Assembly (NCBI RefSeq): GCF_964204645.1
Contig: NC_134026.1
Coordinates: 22,400,650 to 22,464,649 of the forward strand
DNA: 64,000 nucleotides
Direction: 5' to 3'
Source: Tubulanus polymorphus
Taxonomy: Eukaryota > Nemertea > Palaeonemertea > Tubulaniformes > Tubulanidae
The position numbers and the translations under genes are program-made. Under the pieces are notes generated by a model, which did not search any database, was not told where the DNA came from, and was given only the letters and a program-made list of their open reading frames with translations. Below, piece by piece: positions 1 through 12,180 of this stretch. Position 1 is the first letter of the stretch. Each line of letters begins with the position of its first letter.

Positions 1-1677
1 AAAATGCCTGGCAATTAAGGGATGATCCACTGTAAATAATCAATAGGGGAGGAAGGCAGGCTACTGTTCTCTCTCTCCCGTGGAGAACTGAGTGAGGAAA
101 TGCCAACCAACCGAGCTATAGCGATGCGGCGTTATCACCTGCCGAGATATGAATCATGTATAATATACAACAAAAAACGTCTTCAGCTGTGTATTAGCAA
201 TACATCACGTTCTTCCGAGCAATGAGATATAGGCCTATTCGAATCATGTACCGATAACATATGCCGGAGTGCCTGGGTTGGTGACAATTCAAACATGTGT
301 TACCGTAGCAGCGGTTTATGAGAAATTCAATACAATAAAAAAATATAACAGAAGCAGCTGAAGTGGCGTGGATTAAAAGCATGTTCGATGCATTCGAGAC
401 GTACTCATTTTTTAAATGTCTCTCATGTCTCAAAAACAGTGCAATTCAATTATGTCAAAACTGAAATCGACGCATTATGATTTGTTGTTTCGATCACAAG
501 ATGCCTTAATGTATGCCCTTCAGTACGATACGTATCTATTCCCTTAGGATATCTTCATCATAGTCGGTTCCACGGCAAAAGTACGCTAGTCGCGACATAA
601 AAAAACAAGACGACGAATTCATAATTTATGCCAGCATTGATTATGCGAATTGGCCACAGCGGAAACATTAACGCCATCTGGCCACGCAGTTGCGAAGCAT
701 ATCAGTTGGTACGCAACCATGGTAACGATAAACGAACTGGACGCGGACTTTTTTTAAAAACGTATTAAAACGTAGCAAACATATAAAACAGCAGTTCAAG
801 TGAAAATTAATTCGCGTGAATTAATCTCACATTCCCAGGAAGTGAATTGTATTTCTTGCGTCGAAGTGGGTACATTTTTATGAAAAATCTAAACAGGCCA
901 CGTTAAATTTGGAGGTAAAAAGATTCAAATGTGGACACTTGTTACCATACAATGTTGTCTACAGTGAATGACACGTGACAGTGAGTTATAACACATATTT
1001 CTAATGATAGAAATTGGTGAATAAAACGCACAAGAAGAAGATAAGAATGACAATATTGAAAGAAAACCAATACTCATTTAATAGAATTCCTATAATTGCA
1101 TCACTAATGGGCCACAGTCTATATATGTTGATAATGAATTTTCATGTCATTGACAATTCAATAACAATCAGATATGAATTCATCTGGGCAAAATATGATA
1201 TATGCATAATCTAGAGTTCAGACTTAACTTTTAGCTATACTAATTACATAGATTTTAATCATCTTAACGTGGATTTCATCAACGAAGATAGATAATTAAT
1301 TCTAAGATATCCAATGATCCATAAAGAATGAAATTTTACATTGAAAGAAGGATCGCTGTAATATCACCAATCCGAGAGAAGAATGGATGAAAGCTTGCGC
1401 TGTCAGCCTCTGAGATGCCATCTATACCTTTATCCGGCCAGTCAATCGTATTCGACAATAATGAAATATACAAAATCAGCATCGCTCGCACATCGTTATA
1501 ACATTGATATATTGCAGTATGACGACTACAGAACATATGTGTCATTCACGTCACAAACTATCTCAGAAAAGATGAAAAAATAAGAACTTGAAAATTGTTT
1601 CTTTACTTAGAACCTCAACTGTTAATCGATCAAAATTTGTATCAAAGACATGAGCCGTCGTCACACGGAGACGACTT

Positions 1678-1948
1678 GGGCCAAATTGGCACGATTCAGG
1701 CCCAAGTCAAATTTGGCCCGTGCCAATCAGAGAGCGCGTTCATACAAAAACCACTCATTCAACACTAAAACAATGTTTAAACTAAGCAAAGTAAGTCCCT
1801 CAGACCTGATCTGTGTCAATTTGACCCAGCTTTATCGTTTCTGTGTGGTCGTGCCTATAATTTGACCAGTGCTAAAATTTGCCCCGGGCCAAACAGGAAC
1901 AGGCCCATTTGGCACCAGTGTGAAAAATGGTTCCAGGCCAATTTGGCC
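1678..1948. repeat. Possible small inverted-repeat element
   Basis: GGGCCAAATTGGC at 1678-1690 recurs in inverted orientation as GGCCAATTTGGCC at 1936-1948. Several related words (CTTGGGCC with GGCCCAAG, ATTTGGCAC, GCCCGTGCCAAT) lie between them. This could be a degraded MITE. The terminal repeats are short and I could not define target-site duplications, so this is a weak call. Confidence 0.3.
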
Positions 1949-2863
1949 AAAAACAGACAAAAATATTCGAAAGAAAATTTAATTGCTTGCTTATATCACT
2001 TCAAAGATCATCTATATCCATATCCTGATCTCCCAAAGCTGTGAGTTAATTTTCTATTTGAATAGTTGAATCATGAATTAATCATAAAAAAATCAATCGG
2101 TTTTGGCCAGGGCTCAAATTGAAACACGATGTATTGAACAAAGCTCAAAAACCCATTTCGGATAAAATCATTTAAACTTTCATCAATAATTGAGATTGAC
2201 CTGAAAAAAACATTTTACAAGTGGTCTCGATGTATGAATGTTTATTCTAAAGTCTTCTATGTGGAAACAAAGATAAATATCCGTTCTTTCAATATACAGG
2301 GGGATTATTTCGCTTTGCTCCTGCATTGAGAGATGTAAGACATCTAGTTTTTATTTTGGGAGTATGGGACTGTAGAAATAACCCTCAATCGTTGTTGTTG
2401 AATGTGTTCAGCATACACGTACACAAAGAATAACTGATTACCTGCGGACATTACCGGTATGCCGTTAGGGACGCCAGTATCTGCAAATAAAAAAGGAAAT
2501 CGGCTTCCATCCTAGCCGATAATGGTTCCTGAGGGGACCTATGAATCAAAGTTGATAATACATATGCACTGATTTATCGTCCATTAGCGCACAGCCCGAC
2601 GTGCCCGTTCAAAGGAAGTTTTCATTTTAAACTCCATTAATTTTTCGAAGATTGGCATAGATCAAAACATTCGCAGGAAGTGAATAAAAAAGCCATAAAA
2701 ATGCATGATACGAACTTGATTAATGACTGGATAAGATGACACTGAATAACATTGCCTTTAAAAAAAATTGAATAATACGTAATCATTTCACCTTTACAAA
2801 AGAAAACAATTCCGAAAAACCAATCATCGTAAATCTAATTTAAATGTGTACGAAGATACGAAG

Positions 2864-2878
2864 CCCCCCCCCCCCCCC
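2864..2878 (+). repeat. Poly(C) homopolymer run
   Basis: Fifteen consecutive C residues in otherwise AT-rich DNA. This is a simple repeat, and its length should be treated as uncertain because homopolymers are prone to sequencing error. Confidence 0.9.
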
Positions 2879-5682
2879 ATTCAATTGTGTTAAGATCTGC
2901 AGCCCGAGGCATGTAATAAACCGCATATGTTTGCGTTCGACTGAAATTGCAGATAAAGTAAATCATTATTGTTTTCCAAGCGAAGATATCTAAAAGCATT
3001 AAGCTTAAGCGTTATGATTTATAATCGAATATTCCGATGGTTGATACGTCGATGAGATTTACTCGGATATATTTGAACAGGTTTCAAATTATGGCAACCT
3101 ACAACGCCGAGTTAATCAACGGCTGTTTGAAATGCCGACGCATTTAGTCTAAAATCCAGGACAAATAAAACATTTCAAGGAAGCGGATGAAATCCAAATC
3201 GTCGTACAGATCAACAGGCATAGCAACAATTGAATTTCGACAATTTCGAAGTGTGTTTTGTTGTTACAGTAAGAACCAATTAGGATTACATAGCAACGAT
3301 GTAGAATCCATATCAAAACTCATATAATCATGACTGGATCGCAGTATTGTCTGAGCAGAAATCCACATCCAACCATCCTCATTAAGCAGGTTCTACTGTT
3401 ACTGTATATATCAAGACTTCACTATTTCACAATATGTAATGACCCAGTACTGTAACCCAATAATAGTCTAAAAGTTGGTGCTACATCATGGACCTAATTC
3501 AAACTAACATGGCTACTTCCACTAGACGCATCACTCCATTAACTTGGATCGAAATACTACAATTCTCACCGCTGTTAAAGCTTGAGGCTCGAGACAGTTA
3601 ATTAGTTACACATAATTAGACATAGAGCAATGCCTGAGCAGGTCGGAATATTATTAAGAGCATTGACCATCATCAGGAAGCTGAGCTTGATAACCACGAC
3701 TTAGTCACAAAATCAATTGCTGCCAATACAGTCACTTGAAAATCTAATTACGGTATACTAGGTATTATCAAGATTAAAGAAGATAAATCAACAGAACTGG
3801 GCTTTTTCCTGTCGGCACATCTTAATTGTTTTTTTTTTCAGAGAGATCCATTTCATGCTTTACTGGACAATACTTTACACGTTACAAGTACCTCACACAG
3901 GCAGTCGGGGAATTCAGGGAAGGTAGTCATTCAGTTCCAACTACTGAATGATTGAAACCACAATTAACAACATCGATTTGAAACAAAATGAAATGAACAA
4001 AGAGTTAAAAGAATAGCCTCTGAAGTCCCGAGTGGGCTGAAAATAACGAAATAAATCTCATTTGAATCAAAATCCGTAGAAAGTGAAACCTTCGAATGGT
4101 TTTCATTGTTTCCAGTGCATATTCCTTCGATTTCACTCTTCATAAAATGCTAACAACTGTCCCCCTCCCCGTTTTGTTTGACAATATATTGCTGTATATT
4201 CGATAATCATGAAAAACATCTGCGACATTGATTTCGTTAGTAATTAATTCATGTTAGCGCTGGCTCCACGCACAAACAGTAACGCATACGCTAGTCGTGC
4301 ACCTTCAAAAATCAATTTAGCCCGAACTTCCTCGCAATAAGTCACGATACAAAGCAAACAATTAATTTTTCACGAAGGGTGGCAACGACGTATTTCCATC
4401 AGATGAAGTTGCTAGAAGTGCCGCCAATATGCCGCAAGTATCGAATTCATCACCAAATTGTAGCTAAAAATATCGACATTTCATAAGAAGTAATTTGACA
4501 CTTCATATTATAGTCACATTTGAGCTGGTATTGTATGTACAAGGATATTGATATATATGCAACAACTTGATATAATAGGCATACTAAAGTGGACATACAA
4601 ACAACAGGAGGCTTTAAAAAAGTGCCTACACGCATGAAGTTTTTCATAATCTTTTTTAAATTTCTAATTGCGAACACTTCATGAATAAAACAACCGATTG
4701 CAATGAGGCCAGGATCGAGGCACGATTGAAAGCAGTTCAGCAATAACACATTCAGATGAAAAAAAGATACTTGCGAGCAGTGTTTGAGCAAGTAACCGAT
4801 GAGGTACCTGCTGAAGAGGCCCGTAGACATGTTTCATAATAATCGAACATCATCACCACAAAATGACAAATCGAACAGAGGTTGAGGTGCACATCTCGTA
4901 AGACGCAGTCATGTATATAGATTGTTCTGACTTTAACAACCTTTTCATAATCGATATCACCGATGATATTGATACTCACCACGTAATAAATGAAGTATGT
5001 AAGTCTGAGTACAAGTGAGTGGATATTGAACCTGGGGAACTAAAATCTTAGAAATTACATCGGAACATTGAGAGATGGACGTGTACAAAGATGGAATTCT
5101 TGCCAATAGTTCAATAAGTAGAGTGTTATCGAGAGGAGAGATCTTCCTGGGTAAGTGCAACTTCAGCAAGGCCCGATCTTGAAAATCCAATCATATAAGC
5201 GTACATCAGAGAGTGACCTATCCAACATCATGGTCATGGTACTTCATGTGTACCATTTCATGACGATGGTCCGAGAGTAATTGTGAAAACGTGGAGAATA
5301 TATTGATGAAATGATGGGCTAAAGCAATAATCTAATGGTCCATCAGTAGATTTGTAGAAAATCCCCAACAGGAGCGGAAAACAGAGATCCAACCGAATTC
5401 TTGCGGTTCAAATGAACTCATATTCAAAAACCTACACTAAAAGTAAAACCAGACATTTTTCACACAAGATCTATTTCATCGATTGACAGCCCGATAGATA
5501 TCATCGCCGACTATATTCATTCCGTTGTCGTTTTGGTATGATTCGAGTGAACATGCACATCTCGCTCGCCCAATTCACATTTTGTGGCGTGATAAATTCG
5601 AGAAAATTGCTATAATTCTGTCATTCATATATGACAGCGTTACACTAGTAAGCTACAAGAACATCAGACTAAACCATTCGAC

Positions 5683-5860
5683 TGCGAGTTGCGACAAGGC
5701 GTCTTTTCCAAGCAGTAGAACAAGCACATAGTACAGGCACTTAGTTGCAGCATTCATTTTTTTCAAATAGCACTAAAAAGTGGTCGAACTAGTGGAAAAT
5801 GCCAACTCATTTCAAATTAAAAAGTATATGGATATCCTTTTGAAAATTAGTCCTAATCAT
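5683..5860 (+). repeat. Duplicated segment A, copy 1 (178 bp)
   Basis: This segment recurs almost base for base at 6487-6664, an offset of 804 bp. Visible differences are single substitutions (for example GGTCGAAC versus GGTCGGAC, and TTTCAAATT versus TTTCAAAAT). It is noncoding as far as I can see. Confidence 0.9.
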
Positions 5861-6301
5861 TCCTACTTTTTAGTGAGGTAGGTCAGTCTTCGCACAATCC
5901 ACAACAGTTATGAAGACAATATCATCCTAAGATGGCTGGAGGTAAGTTTCGAAAAATCGAACAAATTATAGACTTGATCACTTTCTTAATGAACGAGTCG
6001 CCGAACGGAATATCTATTATAAGAATTATACATTCCGTACATACATTTCTCAATGGTCATAAGATTGTAAATGACAGTAAATTTGTGGCCACATTCGTTC
6101 GTGTTTGGCTCGTAATAAGCAGATCTGATATAAACTGATTTCATTTGACATTGGACACTGATTTGCATCAGATTTCGATATAAAATCCATAGCGCCACTT
6201 TGTATACAATTTCCTCGACATCGTTTACAAGTTATGATATTCCTGTACTGCAAACTCAACATATATTACCCATTATCAGCTTCCCAGTCAAACTTGACAG
6301 A

Positions 6302-6487
6302 ATGGATATATTTTCTAATAAGGGGCTTCTTGAAGTTTTTATTAAAAAATATTGTGCTTGTGTGGAGATTTTCCTTTCATTCTCTCGACATATCTTGACT
6401 TATGTAAATAAGTGAGGAATGTTCTCTCATGACCTTCCAAACTGTTTTCGATAGTGCAGTGAATTTCCACGCAGTTTTTCTCCGGTT
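6302..6487 (+). repeat. Duplicated segment B, copy 1 (about 186 bp)
   Basis: This segment recurs nearly identically at 6663-6848, 361 bp downstream. It begins with ATGGATATATTTTC and ends with TTTTTCTCCGGTT. Copy 2 of segment A lies exactly between the two B copies. Confidence 0.9.
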
Positions 6488-6664
6488 GCGAGTTGCGACA
6501 AGGCGTCTTTTCCAAGCAGTAGAACAAGCACATAGTACAGGCACTTAGTTGCAGCATTCATTTTTTTCAAATAGCACTAAAAAGTGGTCGGACTAGTGGA
6601 AAATGCCAACTCATTTCAAAATAAAAAGTATATGGATATCCTTTTGAAAATTAGTCCTAATCAT
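6487..6664 (+). repeat. Duplicated segment A, copy 2
   Basis: Near-identical copy of 5683-5860. It abuts B copy 1 on the left and B copy 2 on the right with only one or two bases of shared sequence at each junction, so the order is A, unique DNA, B, A', B'. Confidence 0.9.
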
Positions 6665-6848
6665 GGATATATTTTCTAATAAGGGGCTTCTTGAAGTTTT
6701 TATTAAAAAATATTGTGCTTGTGTGGAGATTTTCCTTTCATTCTCTCGACATATCTTGACTTATGTAAATAAGTGAGAAATGTTCTCTCATGACCTTCCA
6801 AACTGTTTTCGATAGTGCAGTGAATTTCCACGCAGTTTTTCTCCGGTT
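6663..6848 (+). repeat. Duplicated segment B, copy 2
   Basis: Near-identical copy of 6302-6487, with a visible GTGAGGAATG to GTGAGAAATG change. Together with segment A copy 2 it forms a B-A'-B' tandem arrangement with a 361-bp period. Confidence 0.9.
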
Positions 6849-9800
6849 TTTATGAATCCAACTGGCACTACAACCGAAATACAAATGTTTTCTTCGTTCC
6901 TCATTTTTTCGTCTTTCTCCTCGACTTTTATACGAGAACGCTCGCGTAACGCTGTAATAACCTTTCAAGTGGTTTTTCAATACTCCAGCAGATCATACGG
7001 GAAGTCATCGCCGTGAGACATTTCACTTAATTAAGAAAGATTGCGAAATCACCTGAAGCATTAAGCACGCGCTCATAGGCAAACGTATCCTTCATTCGAT
7101 GACAAGTCGCTACATTCTCTTAGAGCGCAACGACAACATCATCACCTCAACCTTCCACTCGGCGTTTCATAGCAGATAATTAATGGACAATCAGTAGACA
7201 ACAAGAAAACTAAGGTAATAAAACAACCCCCAGATTAAACACGTTGAATAATGAAACGAGCGCCAAGTGGCGACATTCACGCTTTCGGATGATTTCAAAG
7301 CTCGTAATGGACGTGATGTTTCGTCGTAGATGACGATGTCGCGGTGACTATTACCCATCGCCGCGGAAATGGATAATGACGGACGACGACGATGACTGAA
7401 ACAGTCGACTGAAAACAACTACGAGTTACGATGGAAACATTGATGAGTCAATTCATGTAATCGAGTGTTTTTTCATTGAGTTCGACGCGAAAGTGTGTGA
7501 TCTTTTTACAACCTAATCAACGGTACAAGGGCCTAGTGTATAGAATAATCCACAACGACAATGAGGACCCATTTGAGGCTGCTGCTGCTGCTACGTTAAG
7601 TGGGGGAAATCCACCAGGTGTGATAGGTAGGACATCAATGCTGGATTTCTTCTCACTTGATGTTTAATATCGATAAATTTCTATAATTCAATGACAAGAA
7701 TATATTCCATTTTCAGGGTGCCTGATATTACAAGCCTTGCTTTCCTCTGGTTGCTCCTCTGTTATTTTACATCTGTATGTATACATACATATACACATAT
7801 ATCTACGTGTAGAACAAATTAATAATTTTTTGATTCTGGTATCTATTGATTTAGTTATTAAATGAATAAATAAATGATTCGCCATTTTTTGGATGTGGGT
7901 ATCTAACAACCTAAATCAATCTTCAAGTATTTCTTAATTGGACCTCTGGTTGCGTGCTAGTGGGTGGGTCCTTTTCATCATTTAGGATAGGACATGCACA
8001 TTATCAGGAAATATATATAAATCAAGTAACATCATCTAAATCTTCATCTTCTTTTCTTTTTATCGAGCAAAAATACGGACGAATGCGGCTTTTGTCGTCA
8101 TGTCTAAATCTTTATCTCTCATTGTCTGGCTGTATATTTTGCAGGGATCACTCCCGTCTCGTGATCGACCAATCGTCTCGCCGTACAGACTAATATTTAC
8201 AACGCGATCATCGATTAAAAACAGCTATACAGACTGATCGTTAGATTGATCTTCAAACTAGACAGACTGTGAAATTAGGGGTTCCGTCCGGATGTGATTG
8301 ATCACCATTAACATCGATGCTGGCCTATTCTACGTAAATTTCAATACAAGGTCGGCGGCGTCGAATGGCACATTTCTTCCAACAACTATCATGCGTTTGC
8401 AAGAGTCATTTGGTGTCGCTGGAAGCAGATATTCATATAAATTTGTACTATATGTACACTGAACATTCCTCGCAGTGTCGTATTGATATTGACCTCATCT
8501 TCAGATGATCGTCATCAGACAATTACGTTTGGATGATAGCGCACTGTATATGTATTGTGTACATAGAGGCCGCCTCCCTCTACTCTGAATGCCATCATCT
8601 TCTACTTCAAATATTTGGCCATCATTTCACTCGGAGAAGGTATGAATTGTCCAGATCGGCGGCTAACATTTATCGGTGAGTGGCTGATAATGACCATAAA
8701 GTAATCTTATCTACGCAGGTGCAAACCACTGACTCGCGTGATCGTCCTCGCTGCAATGGAGCTTACTGCGGAAATTGAGGATCCACCAGGTGCCCTTGCA
8801 GTTCGTAAATTAGTGGTTTAGATTTCAACAAAAGATTTGTTGTGCCGATCAGTAATAAACTACTAAGTATTGTATCATTAATCCCATCTTCTCGAGAATC
8901 AGGAGTTGAAGCATCCACATTAAGTTTACTGAAATGAACATGTGTCCAACTGTTGGTCATGCCATCTGGTGGAATACCTTGGTGTCTCAGTCACTGTTAC
9001 TTCCTATCCATGGAAAACAAAAAAAAATCCAAAACTAGGAGTATTGAAAGATCTTTCTAATTCATAAATTGAGTCTGTATAAAAAAACAATACTTTGCAT
9101 TATCCCAGTCAATCATATCGGATACATGTAAATATTTCAGTAGGCAGATAATGAATACACTTCAAATTTCAAAATTGCAGCATCGAATGAAATAGGATAC
9201 GATCATCAAAAATTCAGAACTATCTGTTGAGGGTTTTGGCTCGGTGATGCAAGCTTCAGTCCGCGCAGCAGCCACCCTCTGTAATGCGTTATACAAGCAA
9301 TGCCATGGATTGAAGAAGACAGAATTCGATTTATCGTATTCCACTTCAAATCCCGGAATGACTTCAACATGTAATGTATCCACAGATTATGCGCAACACA
9401 TGCCTACTACCCATGGGTACAATTGTTCAAATTGGAATCCAACATCAGAAAATCATAAACCTCAGAGACAAAGTCTATGAGAATATAATAATGAGACAGG
9501 ACATTTTCTTCATGGACAATGCATCAACGTTTTTTGCATGCATATGGTATACAACACCATACAGCAAATATTGTGATCCATTATACAATTCAAATACATG
9601 AATTGGTCTTTGTAAAAGCGAGGTAACTCAATGATACCATTAGGAAATAACCTCTGTTTTTTATCCAAGAGACAAATTTGCTTTGTTATTATAAGTCATA
9701 GGTCTTTCATGTACTTAAGTCTCATCAGTCCTGCAATCCAGACCAGAAATTTGCTTGGTCAATGGTTCTTATTTGGTTTACCCATCCATTGGGAAATAGA

Positions 9801-12180
9801 AACTTCGAACTGGCAGGCGTTTAAAAAAAGATATCCAGGATATCTATCTATGCATTTGAAACTTGTTGGATTTGATCAAGCAATTATTAATGGACCCTAT
9901 GGCCATTATTGGCTGGTCGCATTCACGAAGACACTACACTATACCCATGGGCTGCTGCTCTTTAATCTGTCTAAGAATCAATGGAACAGTTGACGATAAT
10001 TAATTAAGCAGTGTGCATTAAGCGATTTACAGACTTAGTTAATGAAACTAAGTCTCCGGACCAGCGAACAATGATCATTGGAAATGACAAACCAGACACT
10101 ACATAATCCAGTCTAGGGAGTATCGAATGTGAAACAGCACCGCAAGGTATTTTTCATTAAAACCATTACTGTTTGAGCTAAGCTCATTAAAACCGTTCTG
10201 GCAGGAGAGGCTTATTAGTCGACAGCAAACGCCAGTGAGTTTAATCGAAGCCTTATGTTACTGTACACAAATTTTCAATCGCAGTCAAAATCGATGCCTG
10301 CCAAGAGAAAAAGAGAGGTGAGAGAGGAGAGAGTGGGAGGACGGAGAGACTATCACGGCACAGAAAAAATGACAAGTTCTTGAATTAATTTCCGAAGATT
10401 AAAATCAATTTCGATTGACGTCCGTGCCGCACAATCTGCAAATCGATTTCAACTCAAGGTAAACTTGCGACTGCGAGGGCAACGATCCAATGATATTTCG
10501 CCGACGCCGATATGAAAATGACCAAGCCAGAAGAAACGCTCATCCTACAAAAAGCCGCAGGAGCAATCGGATCGGTCTGATATCGACAACGGCTCTGTCA
10601 ACACGACGATTGACACAGCAATAAAAAATATCACCAGAATCTAATAAACTGTTGCCGGAGATATGGGCGCAGTCTGTATGACGGTTTCTATCTGGTTATA
10701 TGTAAATACATACATATCTATACCTTTCAAAGTAAAAGCATTCATTTGCCATCAAAATCATACCTGTTTCACTGATTTTGTACGAGGCGAAGCGAAGACT
10801 CGAACAAATTTGCCTTATTGATGCGCTGATATACAGCAATTTTGAAGTCACTTTCTCATGAGAAAGATTCCAGGCAGTCAATGATGGAACTGGCAACCTT
10901 ACGCACGTATACCTACCTACGTAACAATTATCGATGTTTTGCCGAGCAGGATTTTTAAAGTTGTCTAACAACGTATGATTTTCGCACTTTTTCTCTCAGA
11001 ACTCACGGCGTAGAAAGTGGATAACAGTTTCTCGGTTATTGATTGGATGATTACTACGTAGCTGTAAGGATTTTGAGATTGATAGATACCTGTAAGGACT
11101 AAGGGATATTAGCCGATGCCAATAATTGCCGTATCGTGTGTACGGCAATCTATAATTCTCCCCTGGAACGATTTCATCACCATCGGAATCATCCTAAATC
11201 ACTTCCAGCAAGAAGCGGAAAGTTTGATCTGCCGAGAGATCTTCGCAGACGAAGTTTCCAACAGCAATTCTATCAATCTCCCAGAAAGAGAAAAAAAAAC
11301 AGTCAGCGATACAAGGAAGAAAAATATTCTGCATCGTTCGCAATGTGTGATAGTCATTCAAAAGAGATGATTTTTCAACTCGGTCACAATAGCAATATCT
11401 GAAGGCAATATTTTAACATGATGGATGCCGGTCTTCGTTTGACCCTGTAGATCATTTGCGTTTCACCTTTTTCTTGTAGCTGTTCGCCAGGAAACATTTG
11501 TCACGAAGTCGATTTCACGTCGGTGACAAGCCGAATGGCTATTCCCTTCATCGTCGTCATGCGCTCTCTCGAAGCATCAGTAAAAGTGACTTATATATCG
11601 TTGGACGTCGAGGCATCCATCAAATCAATCCTTTCAGCAACAGCAGCGAAGTCGACTTAATGCCACGAGGGATGCGCAATATTAACAACCATATCATCGC
11701 AATTACCTTAATAGTCTCCGACAATAATCAGTATCATGTGAAATAGATAGACGCAGACGGACGTAACTTCCTCTCACTTCTAACAGAGCTTCATTTTTAA
11801 CGACAATTACAGTAGAATCCACTCGAGTTGGATCATTTGATAGGATCAGGCTTAGGCGGAGTCTACTGTACATCAAATTAAACAAAGTTTCAACAACCCG
11901 TTCATCAATCATGATATACACTACTAAACGATAATAAGAGGGTTCAGTCAATGTTGTGCAACTAAATCCCATTTGTACATCAAAACTAGACATCACTAAG
12001 AGTTTAGGTTCAGTCAGTAGGGCTTCAAGCAAACCCTGGAAAGTGGTTCCAATAAAGCTTAAAAGTTACAAATGTAAAGCATATATTAAGCATATAGATA
12101 AGTATTTCAATGGGGATAACACTTCTATTCCGATTTTTTAGGAATACAGCTTTCATGTCGGTGAGGGCCAGCGTACTTAC
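6849..12180. other. Gene-free stretch with undetermined open frames
   Basis: No recognisable gene. Between about 8.76 and 9.99 kb the DNA is open in several frames on both strands. A plus-strand 120-codon frame runs 9631-9993, and minus-strand frames lie at 8763-8960 and 9162-9383, the last broken from its upstream extension by a stop. I match none of them to a family. They could be remnants of a mobile element or chance frames. If the MPDZ-like gene continues leftward, this is its intron. Confidence 0.5.
7558..7668 (+). repeat. Dispersed repeat sharing a block with 35.87-35.96 kb
   Basis: About 23 bp around 7629-7651, beginning GACATCAATGCTGGATTT, match exactly the reverse complement of the region at 35.87-35.90 kb. 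Looser similarity extends upstream over a GGAAATCCACCAGG-like stretch. In both places the matching block reads TSMLDFF in an open frame that stops soon after, so it may be the end of a transposon ORF. Family unknown. Confidence 0.5.

Larger units (their letters stand above)
1..5682. other. Gene-free stretch, no recognisable coding sequence
   Basis: I see no ORF with a recognisable protein family and no chain of phase-compatible exons. The open frames are short, overlap on both strands and have the composition expected of AT-rich noncoding DNA. It contains a 15-base C run at 2864-2878 and a GGCC/AATT-rich inverted-repeat patch around 1.68-1.95 kb, listed separately. Non-conserved exons could be missed. 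Confidence 0.6.
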
